Program-made: the position numbers and the translations under genes
Part shown: one piece after another, positions 54,044 through 63,943 of the stretch
How the letters are laid out: every line of letters begins with the position of its first letter
How positions within the stretch are numbered: the stretch's first letter is position 1
The notes under the pieces: model-generated
The model's database searches: none
Seen by the model: only the letters and a program-made list of their open reading frames with translations
What the model was told of the DNA's origin: nothing
Source: Thermus albus
Lineage (GTDB): Bacteria > Deinococcota > Deinococci > Deinococcales > Thermaceae
NCBI RefSeq assembly: GCF_022760855.1
Contig: NZ_JAKTNR010000001.1
Span: 124,001 to 188,000, forward strand
Length of the DNA stretch: 64,000 nucleotides
Direction: 5' to 3'

Positions 54044-55373
54044 GCGCAAGCCTCCAGGCCAGCTCCGTCACATCCCCTGCCCCCAAGGTAAGCCAAAGGT
54101 CCTTTGGGGTGGCGCTGGCTTGGGCGTAGGCCAGGGCCTCCTCCTTTTCCAAGAAGCGGGCGTTCGTTCCCAAGAGGTGGAGGCGCTGGACAATCCTTTG
54201 GGAAAGTTCCTCGGGGGAGAGGCCCACCCTTTCCCCGGCGGTGTACACGGGAAGCACCACCACCTCCTCCGCCAGGGCCAGGGCCTCGGCGAAGTCCTGC
54301 CAAAGCTCCAGGGTACGAAGGAGGCGGTGGGGTTGGAAGAGGACCCGCACCCGCCGCCCCAAAAGCCTGGCCGCTTCCAAGGTGGCCCGTACCTCCGTGG
54401 GATGGTGGGCATAGTCGTCCACCACCCAGGCCCCCCCCACCTCGCCCACCTTTTGGAAGCGCCTTTCCACCCCCGGAAAGCGGGCCAGGCCCTCGAGGAT
54501 GGCCCCCGGTTCCACCCCGAAGGCCAAGGCGGCCAAGGCAGCGGCCAGGGCGTTTTTCACGTTGTGCTGGCCGGGAACCTGCAGGCGAGCTTCCCCCAAG
54601 GCCTCTCCCCGGTAGACCAAGAGGAAGCGGCTCCCGTGGGGGCTAAGCTCCAGCCCCTCGGCCCAAAGATCCCCTCCTTCCCCGAAAAACCTTCGGGGAA
54701 GCCCCTGGGAAAGCCGGCGTAGCCTGGGGTCAAAACTGGGAAGGATGGCCAAGCGGGCCTTCTCCAGATACCCCCGCATGGCCTTCTCCAACTCCTCCAG
54801 GCTTGTGTGGTAGTTGGGGGCCCTTTGCCCGGGGGGGGCGATGTGGTCCGCCTCCAGGTTGGTGGCCACAGCGATATCCACCCGCACCTCCCGGAAAAGG
54901 GGGTCGGACTCGTCCACCTCCGCCAGGCGGGGGCCAAGGCCGAAGCGGGCGTTGCCGGGAAGGAGGGAGAGTTCACCCCCGAGGAGCACCCAGGGGTCCA
55001 GCCCCGCAGCCAGGAGGATGCTGGCCAGCATTCCCGTGGTGGTGGTCTTGCCGTGGGTGCCGGTGACGCCCAAGGAGGGTGTTTGCCCCAGGAGATGGGC
55101 TAGAAGTTCCATCCTGCGCAAGACCCCCATTCCCCTGCGCCGGGCCTCGGCCACCTCCGGGTGGTCCAGGGGAATGGGGGTGGGGACCACCAGGGTATCC
55201 TCCCCTTGGAGGTGGGCCGGATCATGGCCCCTATGGACCGGGACCCCCAGGCTCTCCGCCCGCCGGCCGGGAGCCAGGTCGCACCCGGTTACCTCTATGC
55301 CTTCCCCCAACAAGAGGCGGGCCAAGGCGCTCATGCCCACCCCCTCGAGGCCCATAATGTGTACCCGCTTCAT
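54018..55373 (-). CDS. murC: UDP-N-acetylmuramate-L-alanine ligase
   Basis: 451 residues of the Mur ligase family: N-terminal MKRVHIMGLEGVGMSALARL, ATP loop GVTGTHGKTTTTGM near residue 105, central domain and C-terminal domain with VDDYAHHPTEV, the MurC hallmark. It adds L-Ala to UDP-MurNAc. The start at 55373 overlaps the murG stop (ATGA); the in-frame codons to 55391 belong to murG. Confidence 0.96.
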   Translation of the reverse strand: MKRVHIMGLEGVGMSALARLLLGEGIEVTGCDLAPGRRAESLGVPVHRGHDPAHLQGEDTLVVPTPIPLDHPEVAEARRRGMGVLRRMELLAHLLGQTPSLGVTGTHGKTTTTGMLASILLAAGLDPWVLLGGELSLLPGNARFGLGPRLAEVDESDPLFREVRVDIAVATNLEADHIAPPGQRAPNYHTSLEELEKAMRGYLEKARLAILPSFDPRLRRLSQGLPRRFFGEGGDLWAEGLELSPHGSRFLLVYRGEALGEARLQVPGQHNVKNALAAALAALAFGVEPGAILEGLARFPGVERRFQKVGEVGGAWVVDDYAHHPTEVRATLEAARLLGRRVRVLFQPHRLLRTLELWQDFAEALALAEEVVVLPVYTAGERVGLSPEELSQRIVQRLHLLGTNARFLEKEEALAYAQASATPKDLWLTLGAGDVTELAWRLAHEGGTGSS

Positions 55374-56389
55374 AGGAACTCCTCCAACCAATCCGCCAGC
55401 CTTACCGCCGCACCCTCAGGGGAAAGCCGGGCCATGCCCTCCCGGTAGGGTTCGGGATGGGCCACGATCCTTTCCACCTGCTTGCCCAGCTCGGCCAGCT
55501 CCCCAAGCTCCGCCCCCCCCGCCTTTTGGTAGGCGTGGGCGTTGGCTACCTGGGCGCCCCCGTCCAGGCTGGGGGAAAGGGGAAAGAGCAAGGCGGGCAG
55601 TCGGTGGTAAGCGGCCTCCGCCAGGGTGCCCGCCCCGGCCCGGGCGAGGAGGAGGTCGGCGGCGCTCATGGCCAGGGGAGCGTCCACGAAACCCGCGATC
55701 CGATAGCCCGCTGCTTCCAGGTGCCGGTAGCGCTCCACCCAGCGCTCGCCCACCTGGTGGAGCACGGGAAGGCCCAGGGGCTTCAAGAGGGGCGGAAGCT
55801 TTTCGTTGAGTTCCAGGCTCCCTTGGCTTCCCCCCAGGACGAGGAGGAGGGGTTGGTCCTGGGGAAAGCCTAGCCGGGCCCTGGCCTCCCCTTTGGGGTA
55901 GCGCACCTCCCGCACGGGGTAGCCCGTGACCCGGGCCTTGCGGGCCAGCCTAAAGTCCAGGGGCACGGGCACGGATAGGGCCAGCCCCTGGGCCAAGGGC
56001 GCGAGGAGGCGGATGGCCAGACCTAGCTTGGCGTTTTGTTCGTGAAGGAGGACGGGAATCCCCTTGAGCTCCCCCACCATGGCCCCGGGAAACCCGGCGT
56101 ACCCCCCCGTGGAGAGGATGGCTTGGGGTTTTTTCTCGCCCAAAAGCCGCCAGGAGGCCTTGAGGCCTTGGAGGAGTCTCCAGGCTTCCTGGGCGCGAAG
56201 GGCGCTGCGGTCCAGCTTGCCTGTGGGAATCAGGGCGTGGGGAAGGGAGGTTTGCGGGAGGAGGCGGGCCTCGAGGCCCCCTTGGCTTCCCAGGTAGAAG
56301 ACCTCCCGGCCCCGTTTCCTGAGCTCCTCCGCCACCGCCAAGGCGGGGAAAAGGTGTCCCCCGGTTCCACCCCCGGTCAGGAGGACCAC
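55370..56389 (-). CDS. murG: Lipid II synthase MurG
   Basis: 339 residues of GT-B glycosyltransferase fold: LTGGGTGGHLFPALA at the N-terminus, STGGYAGFPG, LLHEQNAKLG and the C-terminal donor site GGSQGSLELNEKL with ARAGAGTLAEAAYHRLP. It transfers GlcNAc to lipid I at the inner membrane face. GTG start, overlapping ftsW by 13 nt. Confidence 0.96.
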   Translation of the reverse strand: MVLLTGGGTGGHLFPALAVAEELRKRGREVFYLGSQGGLEARLLPQTSLPHALIPTGKLDRSALRAQEAWRLLQGLKASWRLLGEKKPQAILSTGGYAGFPGAMVGELKGIPVLLHEQNAKLGLAIRLLAPLAQGLALSVPVPLDFRLARKARVTGYPVREVRYPKGEARARLGFPQDQPLLLVLGGSQGSLELNEKLPPLLKPLGLPVLHQVGERWVERYRHLEAAGYRIAGFVDAPLAMSAADLLLARAGAGTLAEAAYHRLPALLFPLSPSLDGGAQVANAHAYQKAGGAELGELAELGKQVERIVAHPEPYREGMARLSPEGAAVRLADWLEEFL

Positions 56390-57435
56390 GGCTGCACCCC
56401 CTTTCGCGGCGCTTCCCGGGCCAGGCGCATCATCACGCCCACGGCGAAGCCGGAAACCAAAAGGGAGCTTCCCCCATACGACACCAGAGGAAGAGGAACC
56501 CCCGTGACCGGCAGAAAGCCCACGGTAACCCCGATGTTGAGGGCAGCCTGCAGGGTGAGGTCAAGGGTAAGGCCCAGGGCCACCAACCCCAGGGGCCCGG
56601 GGAGCCTAAGGGCCAGGGAAAGGCCCCGGGCGAAGAGGAGGAAGTAAAGCAGGAGGACCATGAGCCCTCCCAGCCAGCCGGTGGCGAAGACCACGCTGGC
56701 GAAGACCATGTCGTTGTGGGCCTCGGGCAGGTGGGGCAGGTTGCCCGAGGGACCCTGGCCAAAGGGGCCGGCCAGGACCAAGGCCTTCTGGGCCTGGAGG
56801 ACTTGGTAGGCGGTCTGGGTGGGGTTGGCTTCTCCCTGAAGATAATCCAGGAAGCTGGTGAAGCGTTCGGAGACGTAGCGGAAGCGGGCTAAGTAAACCC
56901 CGGAAAAGGGGGCCAGGGCCAAGGCCCCTGCCAGGCTTACCATGATGAGCCGCCGCCAGGGCACCCCCGCCAGGATGAAGAGGAGGGCCCCCAAGGTGAC
57001 CAGGAAAAGGGCGGTGGCAAAATCGGGTTCCACCAACACCAGGCCTGCGGTGAGGCCCACCAGGGCTGCGGCCCCCACGATGGGGTAGTCATTCCCCTTC
57101 CGCCCCACAAAGGAGGCCAGGTAGAAGACCAGGGCCACCTTGGCCAGTTCCGAGGGCTGGAAGTTCAAAGGCCCCAGGTCCAGCCACCGCCGCACCCCGC
57201 CCGGCCCGTTGCCCACGAAAAGGACCAGGAGGAGAAGGCCCAAGGTGGCCAGGAGGAGGAGGCGGGCGTGGCGAAGAAGCTTCTCAGGAGGCAGGACGAA
57301 TCCCAAAGCCAGGGCAACTAGGGCCAGGGCGATGCGCAGAAGATGGTTCGGGAGAAGGTCAGGCTCGGCAACCCCCACGCCCAGGAGGCCGAAGGCCAGG
57401 AGGAGAAGGGTGCTCAGGAGGAGGATGGGGTCCAT
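56377..57435 (-). CDS. ftsW: FtsW/RodA-type SEDS glycosyltransferase
   Basis: 352 residues with about ten membrane helices. SEDS signatures: WLDLGPLNFQPSELAKV near residue 86, LVEPDFATALFL, PEAHNDMVFASV in the large loop (conserved Asp/Glu), and the C-terminal LPLVSYGGSSLLV. It polymerises lipid II with the partner ftsI. The ATG at 57435 overlaps the murD end by 22 nt. Confidence 0.94.
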   Translation of the reverse strand: MDPILLLSTLLLLAFGLLGVGVAEPDLLPNHLLRIALALVALALGFVLPPEKLLRHARLLLLATLGLLLLVLFVGNGPGGVRRWLDLGPLNFQPSELAKVALVFYLASFVGRKGNDYPIVGAAALVGLTAGLVLVEPDFATALFLVTLGALLFILAGVPWRRLIMVSLAGALALAPFSGVYLARFRYVSERFTSFLDYLQGEANPTQTAYQVLQAQKALVLAGPFGQGPSGNLPHLPEAHNDMVFASVVFATGWLGGLMVLLLYFLLFARGLSLALRLPGPLGLVALGLTLDLTLQAALNIGVTVGFLPVTGVPLPLVSYGGSSLLVSGFAVGVMMRLAREAPRKGVQPWSS

Positions 57436-58667
57436 GGCTCACCTCCCAGAGCATAGACGGCCTCCCGGAAAGCCTGGGCACGGTCCTGGTAGTCCTTGAA
57501 CTGGTCAAAGCTGGTCGCTAAGGGGGCTAGGAGAACGCTCCCTTTGTCCAGGCGCTTGAGGGCTTCCGCCACCGCCCGTTCCATAGCCTTGCGGCCATCC
57601 GCCTCGAGGATGGCCACCACCTCCACCCCGTCCCCCAAGGCTTGCGCCATCTTGGGACCATCCCGGCCGATGGCCAGCACCACCCGTACCCGGGAAAGCA
57701 AGGGGCGCAAGGGGCCTAGGTCCGCCCCCTTGTCCTCCCCCCCCAGGATCCAGGCAATGGGCGAGGGGGCGGCTTCCAGGGCCGCCTGGACGGCGGGGGT
57801 GCGGGTGGCGATGGAGTCATCGATAAAGACCACCTCTCCCTTGCGGGCGAAGGCCTGAAAGCGGTGGGGAGGCGAGGGAAGGGTCCTTAGGCTAGCCTTC
57901 AGGGCCTCCTCGTCCAAGGGCTTTCCCAGTAGCTCCAGGTAGGCCCGGGTGGCGGTGAGGGCCGCTTGCAGGTTGGTTTCCCTAGGGCTTTCGGCGGGCA
58001 GGAAGGGGTAGAGCCGGGCGGGGGAAGCCTCGGCCGCCTGGCGCACCCGGGGGTCTTCCTGGTTGTACACCAAGGCATCCCCTGGGGTCAGGTTTTTGAG
58101 GAGGTTGAGCTTGGCCCGGTGGTAGGCTTCCAGGCTCCCGTGCCGGTCCAGGTGGTCCACCCCCAGGTTGAGGAGGACCGCCACCCGGGGGCGAAAGGCA
58201 TGGATCCTTTCCAGTTGAAAACTGGAAAGCTCGGCCACCGCCACCTCGGCTTCGTCCACCACGCTCACCAGGGGGGGGTCCACGTTGCCGCCCTCCAAGG
58301 CCTTCAGCCCTTGCCCCCTTAGCAGGTGGGCAGTGAAAAGCGTGGTGGAGGTTTTTCCGGCGGTACCGGTGATGCCGATGATGGGGGTGGAAGAGAGGCG
58401 GTAGGCCAGCTCCGCCTCCCCGAGGATCCGGGCCCCGCGTTCCCCCAAGGCCCTCAGCCGGGGATGGGAAAGGGGTACCCCGGGGGCGGCCACCACCTCG
58501 CGGTAATCCCCTTCCAACTCCCAGTCGGGGGTGAAACCCAAGGCCATGGCCTCTTGGACCTCTTCTACCTTCGGGTGGTCGTCGTAAAAGCGGGCGGGAA
58601 GGCCCCGTCTTTTTAGGTAACGCAGCACCCCAAGCCCGCTTCGCCCAAGGCCGTAGACCAGGATCAT
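57414..58667 (-). CDS. murD: UDP-N-acetylmuramoylalanine-D-glutamate ligase
   Basis: 417 residues: N-terminal LVYGLGRSGLGVLRYL, ATP loop GITGTAGKTSTTLF, LGVDHLDRHGSLEAY and C-terminal FIDDSIATRTPAVQAAL. It adds D-Glu in the cytosol. Same-frame sequence continues open to 59633 through mraY in another reading frame but has no homology, so the ATG at 58667 is used; it overlaps the mraY stop (ATGA). Confidence 0.95.
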   Translation of the reverse strand: MILVYGLGRSGLGVLRYLKRRGLPARFYDDHPKVEEVQEAMALGFTPDWELEGDYREVVAAPGVPLSHPRLRALGERGARILGEAELAYRLSSTPIIGITGTAGKTSTTLFTAHLLRGQGLKALEGGNVDPPLVSVVDEAEVAVAELSSFQLERIHAFRPRVAVLLNLGVDHLDRHGSLEAYHRAKLNLLKNLTPGDALVYNQEDPRVRQAAEASPARLYPFLPAESPRETNLQAALTATRAYLELLGKPLDEEALKASLRTLPSPPHRFQAFARKGEVVFIDDSIATRTPAVQAALEAAPSPIAWILGGEDKGADLGPLRPLLSRVRVVLAIGRDGPKMAQALGDGVEVVAILEADGRKAMERAVAEALKRLDKGSVLLAPLATSFDQFKDYQDRAQAFREAVYALGGEPWTPSSS

Positions 58668-59518
58668 GCCCCACCTCCCATAAAGGCCAAGGCGGTGGCC
58701 AAGGCGGTGAGGATGGCGAAGCGGAAGACGATCTTGGCCTCCTCCCAGCCGGATAGCTCCAGGTGGTGGTGCAGGGGGCTCATGCGCAGAAGCCGCCTTC
58801 CCGTCTTGCGAAAGTAGAGGACCTGGATCACCACCGAGAGCACCTCCAGCACGGGCACGATGGCCGCCAAGGGTAGGAGCCAAAGCTTGCCCGTGAGGGC
58901 GAAGAGCCCCGCCACCATCCCCCCCAGGGCCTGGCTTCCCGTGTCCCCCATGAAGACCTTGGCCTTGGGGGCATTGTGCCAGAGGAACCCCAAAAGGCTC
59001 CCCAGGAGGGTTTGGGCGAAGGGGTAGGGGTAGAAGGGGAGGAGGAGGATGGTGGTGATGCTGGCCAAGAGCCCGTCCAGGCCGTCGGTGAAGTTGAAGG
59101 CATTGGCTGCGCCCACCACCGCCAGCAGGATGAGAACCACGTCCAGGATAGGCCAAGGGGTGTAGGCCACCTGCCGCACCGCCCAAAGGGCGAAGACCAG
59201 GGCCATGAGGGTTTGCAGGGCCAGCTTTTCCCGCGCCCGCAGGGGGCGGGCCAGGCTTCCCCCTAGGTCGTCCAGCAGTCCAAGAAGGGCAAAGCCCAAA
59301 CCCAAAAGCCAAAGGCCAAGGAATCCATCCCTCCCCAGAAGCCAGTAGGCCAGGAAAGCGGCCAGGAGGAAGGCCACCCCTCCCATGCTGGGGGTACCCT
59401 CCTTGGCCAGATGGCTTTGGGGCCCATCCGCACGCACCTTCTTGCCTAGGCCCAGGCTTCTCATGAATACGATCCAAACCGCCGTGAAGAACCAGGAGAG
59501 GAGGAGGGCTAGGGCCAT
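58664..59518 (-). CDS. mraY: Phospho-MurNAc-pentapeptide translocase
   Basis: 284 residues with about nine membrane helices and MraY motifs: GPQSHLAKEGTPSMGGVAFL, NAFNFTDGLDGL (catalytic Asp region), FMGDTGSQALGG and PLHHHLELSGW. It forms lipid I on undecaprenyl phosphate. It is shorter than the E. coli enzyme (360). The start overlaps the lipoprotein gene by 10 nt. Confidence 0.95.
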   Translation of the reverse strand: MALALLLSWFFTAVWIVFMRSLGLGKKVRADGPQSHLAKEGTPSMGGVAFLLAAFLAYWLLGRDGFLGLWLLGLGFALLGLLDDLGGSLARPLRAREKLALQTLMALVFALWAVRQVAYTPWPILDVVLILLAVVGAANAFNFTDGLDGLLASITTILLLPFYPYPFAQTLLGSLLGFLWHNAPKAKVFMGDTGSQALGGMVAGLFALTGKLWLLPLAAIVPVLEVLSVVIQVLYFRKTGRRLLRMSPLHHHLELSGWEEAKIVFRFAILTALATALAFMGGGA

Positions 59519-60216
59519 ACCACCTCCTTGCAGGAGGCCGTCCGCATGCTGGGAACGAGGTAGAGGGTTTCCTCCCAGGTGGCGACATCTTGGGCTTCCG
59601 CCACCGGTTTGGCCCCCTCGGGCCGTACCACATAGACCCGGTTTCCTATAAGGGCCACCACCCCGCAGATCCCTGCCTGGGCCTTGCGGGCGGGGTGGGG
59701 GAGGGAGAGCCTGTGCCCATCAGGATAGAAGTAGGCTTCCTCTCCCAGGGCCACCACCCGTCGCTCCCAGACCACCACTTGCTGGAAAGCGCCTTGCCTG
59801 AGGAGCTCCCCTTCCCGGTAGAGGCCGGTTTTTCCCACCCAGAATAGCCCTTCTTCCGTCCAGACGCCATCCCTTGCGGGATAGGGAAGGAGGTTTCCCT
59901 CCGCATACACCGCTTCCCCCAGACCCACTACCCCTTTCCCCCCCGAGGCCCTTAGAAAGCGGGGGACGCTGGGCAGGGGTAGGCTTTCCAAGTGGCCGTC
60001 CTGGTAGCGTAGGAGTTGGTAAGGGTAGGCGGCGTAAAGGCTGGTGGCGTCGGCATCCAGGAAGAGGGGAGATCCTGGCAGGGCCACCTGGAACCGGCCC
60101 GTGACCAGGCCCCCTTGGGCAAACCCTCCGGGATACGGCAGCACCGGGGGTGGGGCCTGCAAGGGGGCACAGGCGGGAAGCAGGGTTAGGGGAAGCAACG
60201 CCGTCAACCGTCCCAT
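59509..60216 (-). CDS. Putative lipoprotein inside the dcw cluster
   Basis: 235 residues: signal peptide with lipobox LLPAC near residue 15, then a repeating beta pattern (GLVTGRFQVALPGSPLFLDA, DATSLYAAYPYQLLRYQ, DGVWTEEGLFWVGKTG) like a small beta-propeller of PQQ/kelch style. The ATG at 60216 overlaps the murF stop by 13 nt, and the end overlaps mraY, so it is an integral member of the cluster. It occupies roughly the place where other species keep no gene. A periplasmic scaffold linked to wall synthesis is possible; no function known. Confidence 0.75.
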   Translation of the reverse strand: MGRLTALLPLTLLPACAPLQAPPPVLPYPGGFAQGGLVTGRFQVALPGSPLFLDADATSLYAAYPYQLLRYQDGHLESLPLPSVPRFLRASGGKGVVGLGEAVYAEGNLLPYPARDGVWTEEGLFWVGKTGLYREGELLRQGAFQQVVVWERRVVALGEEAYFYPDGHRLSLPHPARKAQAGICGVVALIGNRVYVVRPEGAKPVAEAQDVATWEETLYLVPSMRTASCKEVVWP

Positions 60217-61490
60217 AGTTCCAAAAGCCTTTCCAAGCCCACACCTCTTGAGGCCTTCAGATAGACCAGGTCGCCGGCCTGTACCCTCTCCTTGAGCCAC
60301 AGAAGGGCCTCCTCGAGGGTTTCCACCGCCTCGCCGCCCAGGGCCGCCTGGGCCTTGGCGTAGCTTCCCACGTAAAGGGGGCTAAGGCCCAGCCGCAAGG
60401 CTTCCTCGGCCACTTCCAGGTGGAGCTTCAGGGCTTGGTCACCCAGCTCCAGCATCTCCCCCAGCACCGCCCACTTGCGCCCAGGCTGGGCGGCAAGCCA
60501 GGCCAGCCCCGCCCGCACCGACAGGGGGTTGGCGTTGTAGGCGTCGTTCAAAAACACCACTCCGTCCTTCTCCCGCCGCTCCATCCGTCCAGGGGGGAGG
60601 ACCAAGTGAGCGAGGCGCTCGGCCACCTCCGTGGTATCCTGGCCCAGGACCTCCGCCACCCCCAAGGCAGCCAAGGCGGCCAGGGCCGGGCCCATGCCGG
60701 GATAGGGCACCCGCACCTCCCAGGGGCCGTAGCGGAAACGGCTTTCCGTGGGGAGGAGCCGCAAGTCCTCTCCCCGGAAGGTGGCCTCGCCAAAGCCGTA
60801 AGTGGGGAGGTCCTGGTCCAGGCCAAAGCGGCCCAAAACCTCAGCCGCTTGCAGGCTCACCACGGCCTGGGGAGCGGAGAGGAGGCCTACTTCCTCCCGC
60901 ACCACCCCCTCGAGGCTGCCAAAGGCCAGAAGGTGTTCCTCCCCTAAGGCGGTAAGCACCGCAAGGTGTGGCTTGGCTAGGCCCATGAGCTCGGCCATTT
61001 CTCCCACCCGGTCCACCCCCAGCTCCACCACGCACCCGGGGGCCTTTGGGTCAAGCCCCAGGAAAAAACGGGCCAGGGGAGGGGCCGTGTTCTGGTTTCC
61101 CTGGGGCGCAGGGAGGCCGAGGGCCTGGGCGATGGCCTCCTTGGTGGTGGTTTTACCGGAGCTTCCCCCCACGGCCACCACCGTTCCCGGAAAGAGGTCC
61201 CGCAACCTTTCCCCGAGGGCCAAAAGGGCCCGGTAGGTGTCCTTTACCTCCACCGTGGCCGGTCCGGGTTGGTCGGAGAGGACCAGGTGGGCGCCTCTAG
61301 CTAGGGCTTCTTCCGCAAACACCCGGCCATGGGTGTTCCTTCCGGGTAACGCCACAAAAAGGCTTCCCGGCTGGACCTCCCGGCTGTCCCAACGGAGGTC
61401 GTGGACGGGTTTTCCGCCGGGGTGAAGCCTTCCCTTTGTGGCCCCGGCCACCCATTCCGGCGTTATTTCCCTAACATGATGTACATACAC
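60204..61490 (-). CDS. murF: UDP-MurNAc-tripeptide-D-Ala-D-Ala ligase
   Basis: 428 residues: N-terminal domain with WDSREVQPGSLFVALPG, ATP loop GGSSGKTTTKEAI near residue 108, ELGVDRVGEMAELMG and C-terminal NDAYNANPLSVRAGL. It completes the pentapeptide. The start is a GTG at 61490. It follows ftsI directly; murE, which usually lies between them, is absent. Confidence 0.94.
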   Translation of the reverse strand: MYVHHVREITPEWVAGATKGRLHPGGKPVHDLRWDSREVQPGSLFVALPGRNTHGRVFAEEALARGAHLVLSDQPGPATVEVKDTYRALLALGERLRDLFPGTVVAVGGSSGKTTTKEAIAQALGLPAPQGNQNTAPPLARFFLGLDPKAPGCVVELGVDRVGEMAELMGLAKPHLAVLTALGEEHLLAFGSLEGVVREEVGLLSAPQAVVSLQAAEVLGRFGLDQDLPTYGFGEATFRGEDLRLLPTESRFRYGPWEVRVPYPGMGPALAALAALGVAEVLGQDTTEVAERLAHLVLPPGRMERREKDGVVFLNDAYNANPLSVRAGLAWLAAQPGRKWAVLGEMLELGDQALKLHLEVAEEALRLGLSPLYVGSYAKAQAALGGEAVETLEEALLWLKERVQAGDLVYLKASRGVGLERLLELWDG

Positions 61491-61497
61491 AAGCTAC

Positions 61498-62826
61498 TCA
61501 CCGCCCTTCAGCATAGGGGGGTACGCCGCGGTATGCCAAGAGCCCGGCGGCCACCTCCCGGAAGATGGGGGCCGCCACCTGGCTGCCGTAGACCTCCCCC
61601 TTGGGGTAGTGGATGGCCACCACCACGGTGTATAGGGGCTGGTCGCCGGGTACGAAACCGGCAAACCAGGCGGTAAAGACCTCCTGGGAATAGCGGCCAT
61701 TCACCACCACCTGGGCCGTGCCGGTTTTCCCCGCCAGGGGATAGCCGGCAAGCCGGGCCCGGGGCGCAAGCCCCTCCTGTAGGGCCTGGCGGATGGCCCG
61801 AGCGGTGGCCTGGGAAAAGACCTGTTCGGACCTCGCTTCCTGGTGGGTAAAGAGCCGGGGGGAGCGGTAGGTGCCATCAACCAAGGCGTTAAAGGCGGCT
61901 GCCAGGTGCAAGGGGGTTACCAGGAAACCCTGGCCGAAGCTGTGGTTGGCGTAGGCGGCGGGGCTCCAGGCGTTAGGGGGGTTAACCACCGGAGCGGCCA
62001 CCCTTACCCCGGGGAGGGGAGAGGGATCGGTGAGGTGGAGCCTCTCCATGTACCGGTAGAACACCTGCTTGGGCAAGGCCTCGGCCAGCAGGCTGATTCC
62101 CACGTTGGAGGAGTAACGAAGCACCTCGGCCAAGGTGAGGACCGGGGGATGGGGGACGGCGTCCCGGATGCTCCATCCGTCCACCACCCGGTGCATGGGG
62201 GCTTCCACCCGGGTGGCCAGGGTGGCCTTGCCCTCTTCCAGGAGCATGGCCGCGGTGAAGGGTTTCATGGTGGAGCCCACCTCCAGGGGTACCAGGAAGG
62301 CGTGGTTTCGCCAGGAAACGTCCTTGGCCGGGTCCTTCCTGGGCGCTAAGGGGTCAAAGGCGGGCCCGTTGGCCACGGCCCTGAGATTCCCGTCCCGATC
62401 CATGACCACAAGGGCGCCGAAGGCTCCCCGGCTTCGCGCTAGCCCTTCCCATAGCGCCCTTTCCGCCATGGCCTGGATCCAGGGATCCAGGGTGAGGGTG
62501 AAGGACCGGCCCGCCTCGAGGGCCGCGTTTAAGTCCCGCTCCAGCCCCTCCAAGCCCCGGCCCGAGCCCCGTTCCCCAAAGCCCAAAAGTTGGCTGGCGC
62601 TTGTCCCCAAGGGGTAGTAACGCCCCTCCTTTAGGCTTAGGGCCAGGGGGGTACCGTCCTGGGCGTAGAGGGTACCCCTGAGCCCAGGGGCTGGAGGTGG
62701 AGGCGTGAGGATCCTGGGGGGATGGGTTACCAGGCTGTAGAGCCCTAGGGCGAAGAGCACGAGCCAAAGGGCCAGCCCTAAAAAGACCCAGGATACGCGG
62801 CCTAGGCTTAGGGTCACCGCACCCAC
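61498..62826 (-). CDS. ftsI: Penicillin-binding protein, FtsI-type transpeptidase
   Basis: 442 residues: one N-terminal membrane helix (about 11-33) and a transpeptidase domain with SxxK (GSTMKPF), SxN (YSSN) and KTG (GKTGTAQ). It is much shorter than E. coli FtsI (588) because the N-terminal pedestal domain is reduced. It cross-links septal peptidoglycan with FtsW. The start overlaps ftsL by 13 nt. Confidence 0.93.
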   Translation of the reverse strand: MGAVTLSLGRVSWVFLGLALWLVLFALGLYSLVTHPPRILTPPPPAPGLRGTLYAQDGTPLALSLKEGRYYPLGTSASQLLGFGERGSGRGLEGLERDLNAALEAGRSFTLTLDPWIQAMAERALWEGLARSRGAFGALVVMDRDGNLRAVANGPAFDPLAPRKDPAKDVSWRNHAFLVPLEVGSTMKPFTAAMLLEEGKATLATRVEAPMHRVVDGWSIRDAVPHPPVLTLAEVLRYSSNVGISLLAEALPKQVFYRYMERLHLTDPSPLPGVRVAAPVVNPPNAWSPAAYANHSFGQGFLVTPLHLAAAFNALVDGTYRSPRLFTHQEARSEQVFSQATARAIRQALQEGLAPRARLAGYPLAGKTGTAQVVVNGRYSQEVFTAWFAGFVPGDQPLYTVVVAIHYPKGEVYGSQVAAPIFREVAAGLLAYRGVPPYAEGR

Positions 62827-63076
62827 CTCCCCTGGCTCATGGGCAGGAATCCCTCTTTCTTAGCCCAGGAGAGCACCCGGTGGGGCTGGTTAGCTTGCCA
62901 CCTTTCCTTGAGCAGGGCTTCCTCCTGGATGCCCAACTTGGCCAACTCCTCCTCCATCTTGGCCAGGTGGGCCTTTTCCAGCTGGTTGCGGTGGCCCAGG
63001 GCGAAGACCAAAAGGAGGGCCAGGAGGTAAAGGAGGCCGAAGCGCAGGGCTGTGGCTGGGCTTCCCTGGAGGCGCA

Positions 63077-63077
<1 letters not shown>
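62814..63077 (-). CDS. ftsL: FtsL-like septum protein
   Basis: 87 residues: one membrane helix (LLYLLALLLVFALG, about 15-28) followed by a coiled coil with heptads (QLEKAHLAKMEEELAKLGIQ). Sequence similarity in the FtsL family is low; the call rests on size, topology and position between rsmH and ftsI. The ATG overlaps the rsmH stop by one base (TGATG). Confidence 0.85.

Positions 63078-63943
<866 letters not shown>

Noticed and set aside
58668-59633. Upstream extension of the murD frame giving a 739-codon ORF
   Set aside because: The extension is mraY read in another frame; it is Pro/Gly/Arg-rich and unlike MurD. The ATG at 58667 fits the family.
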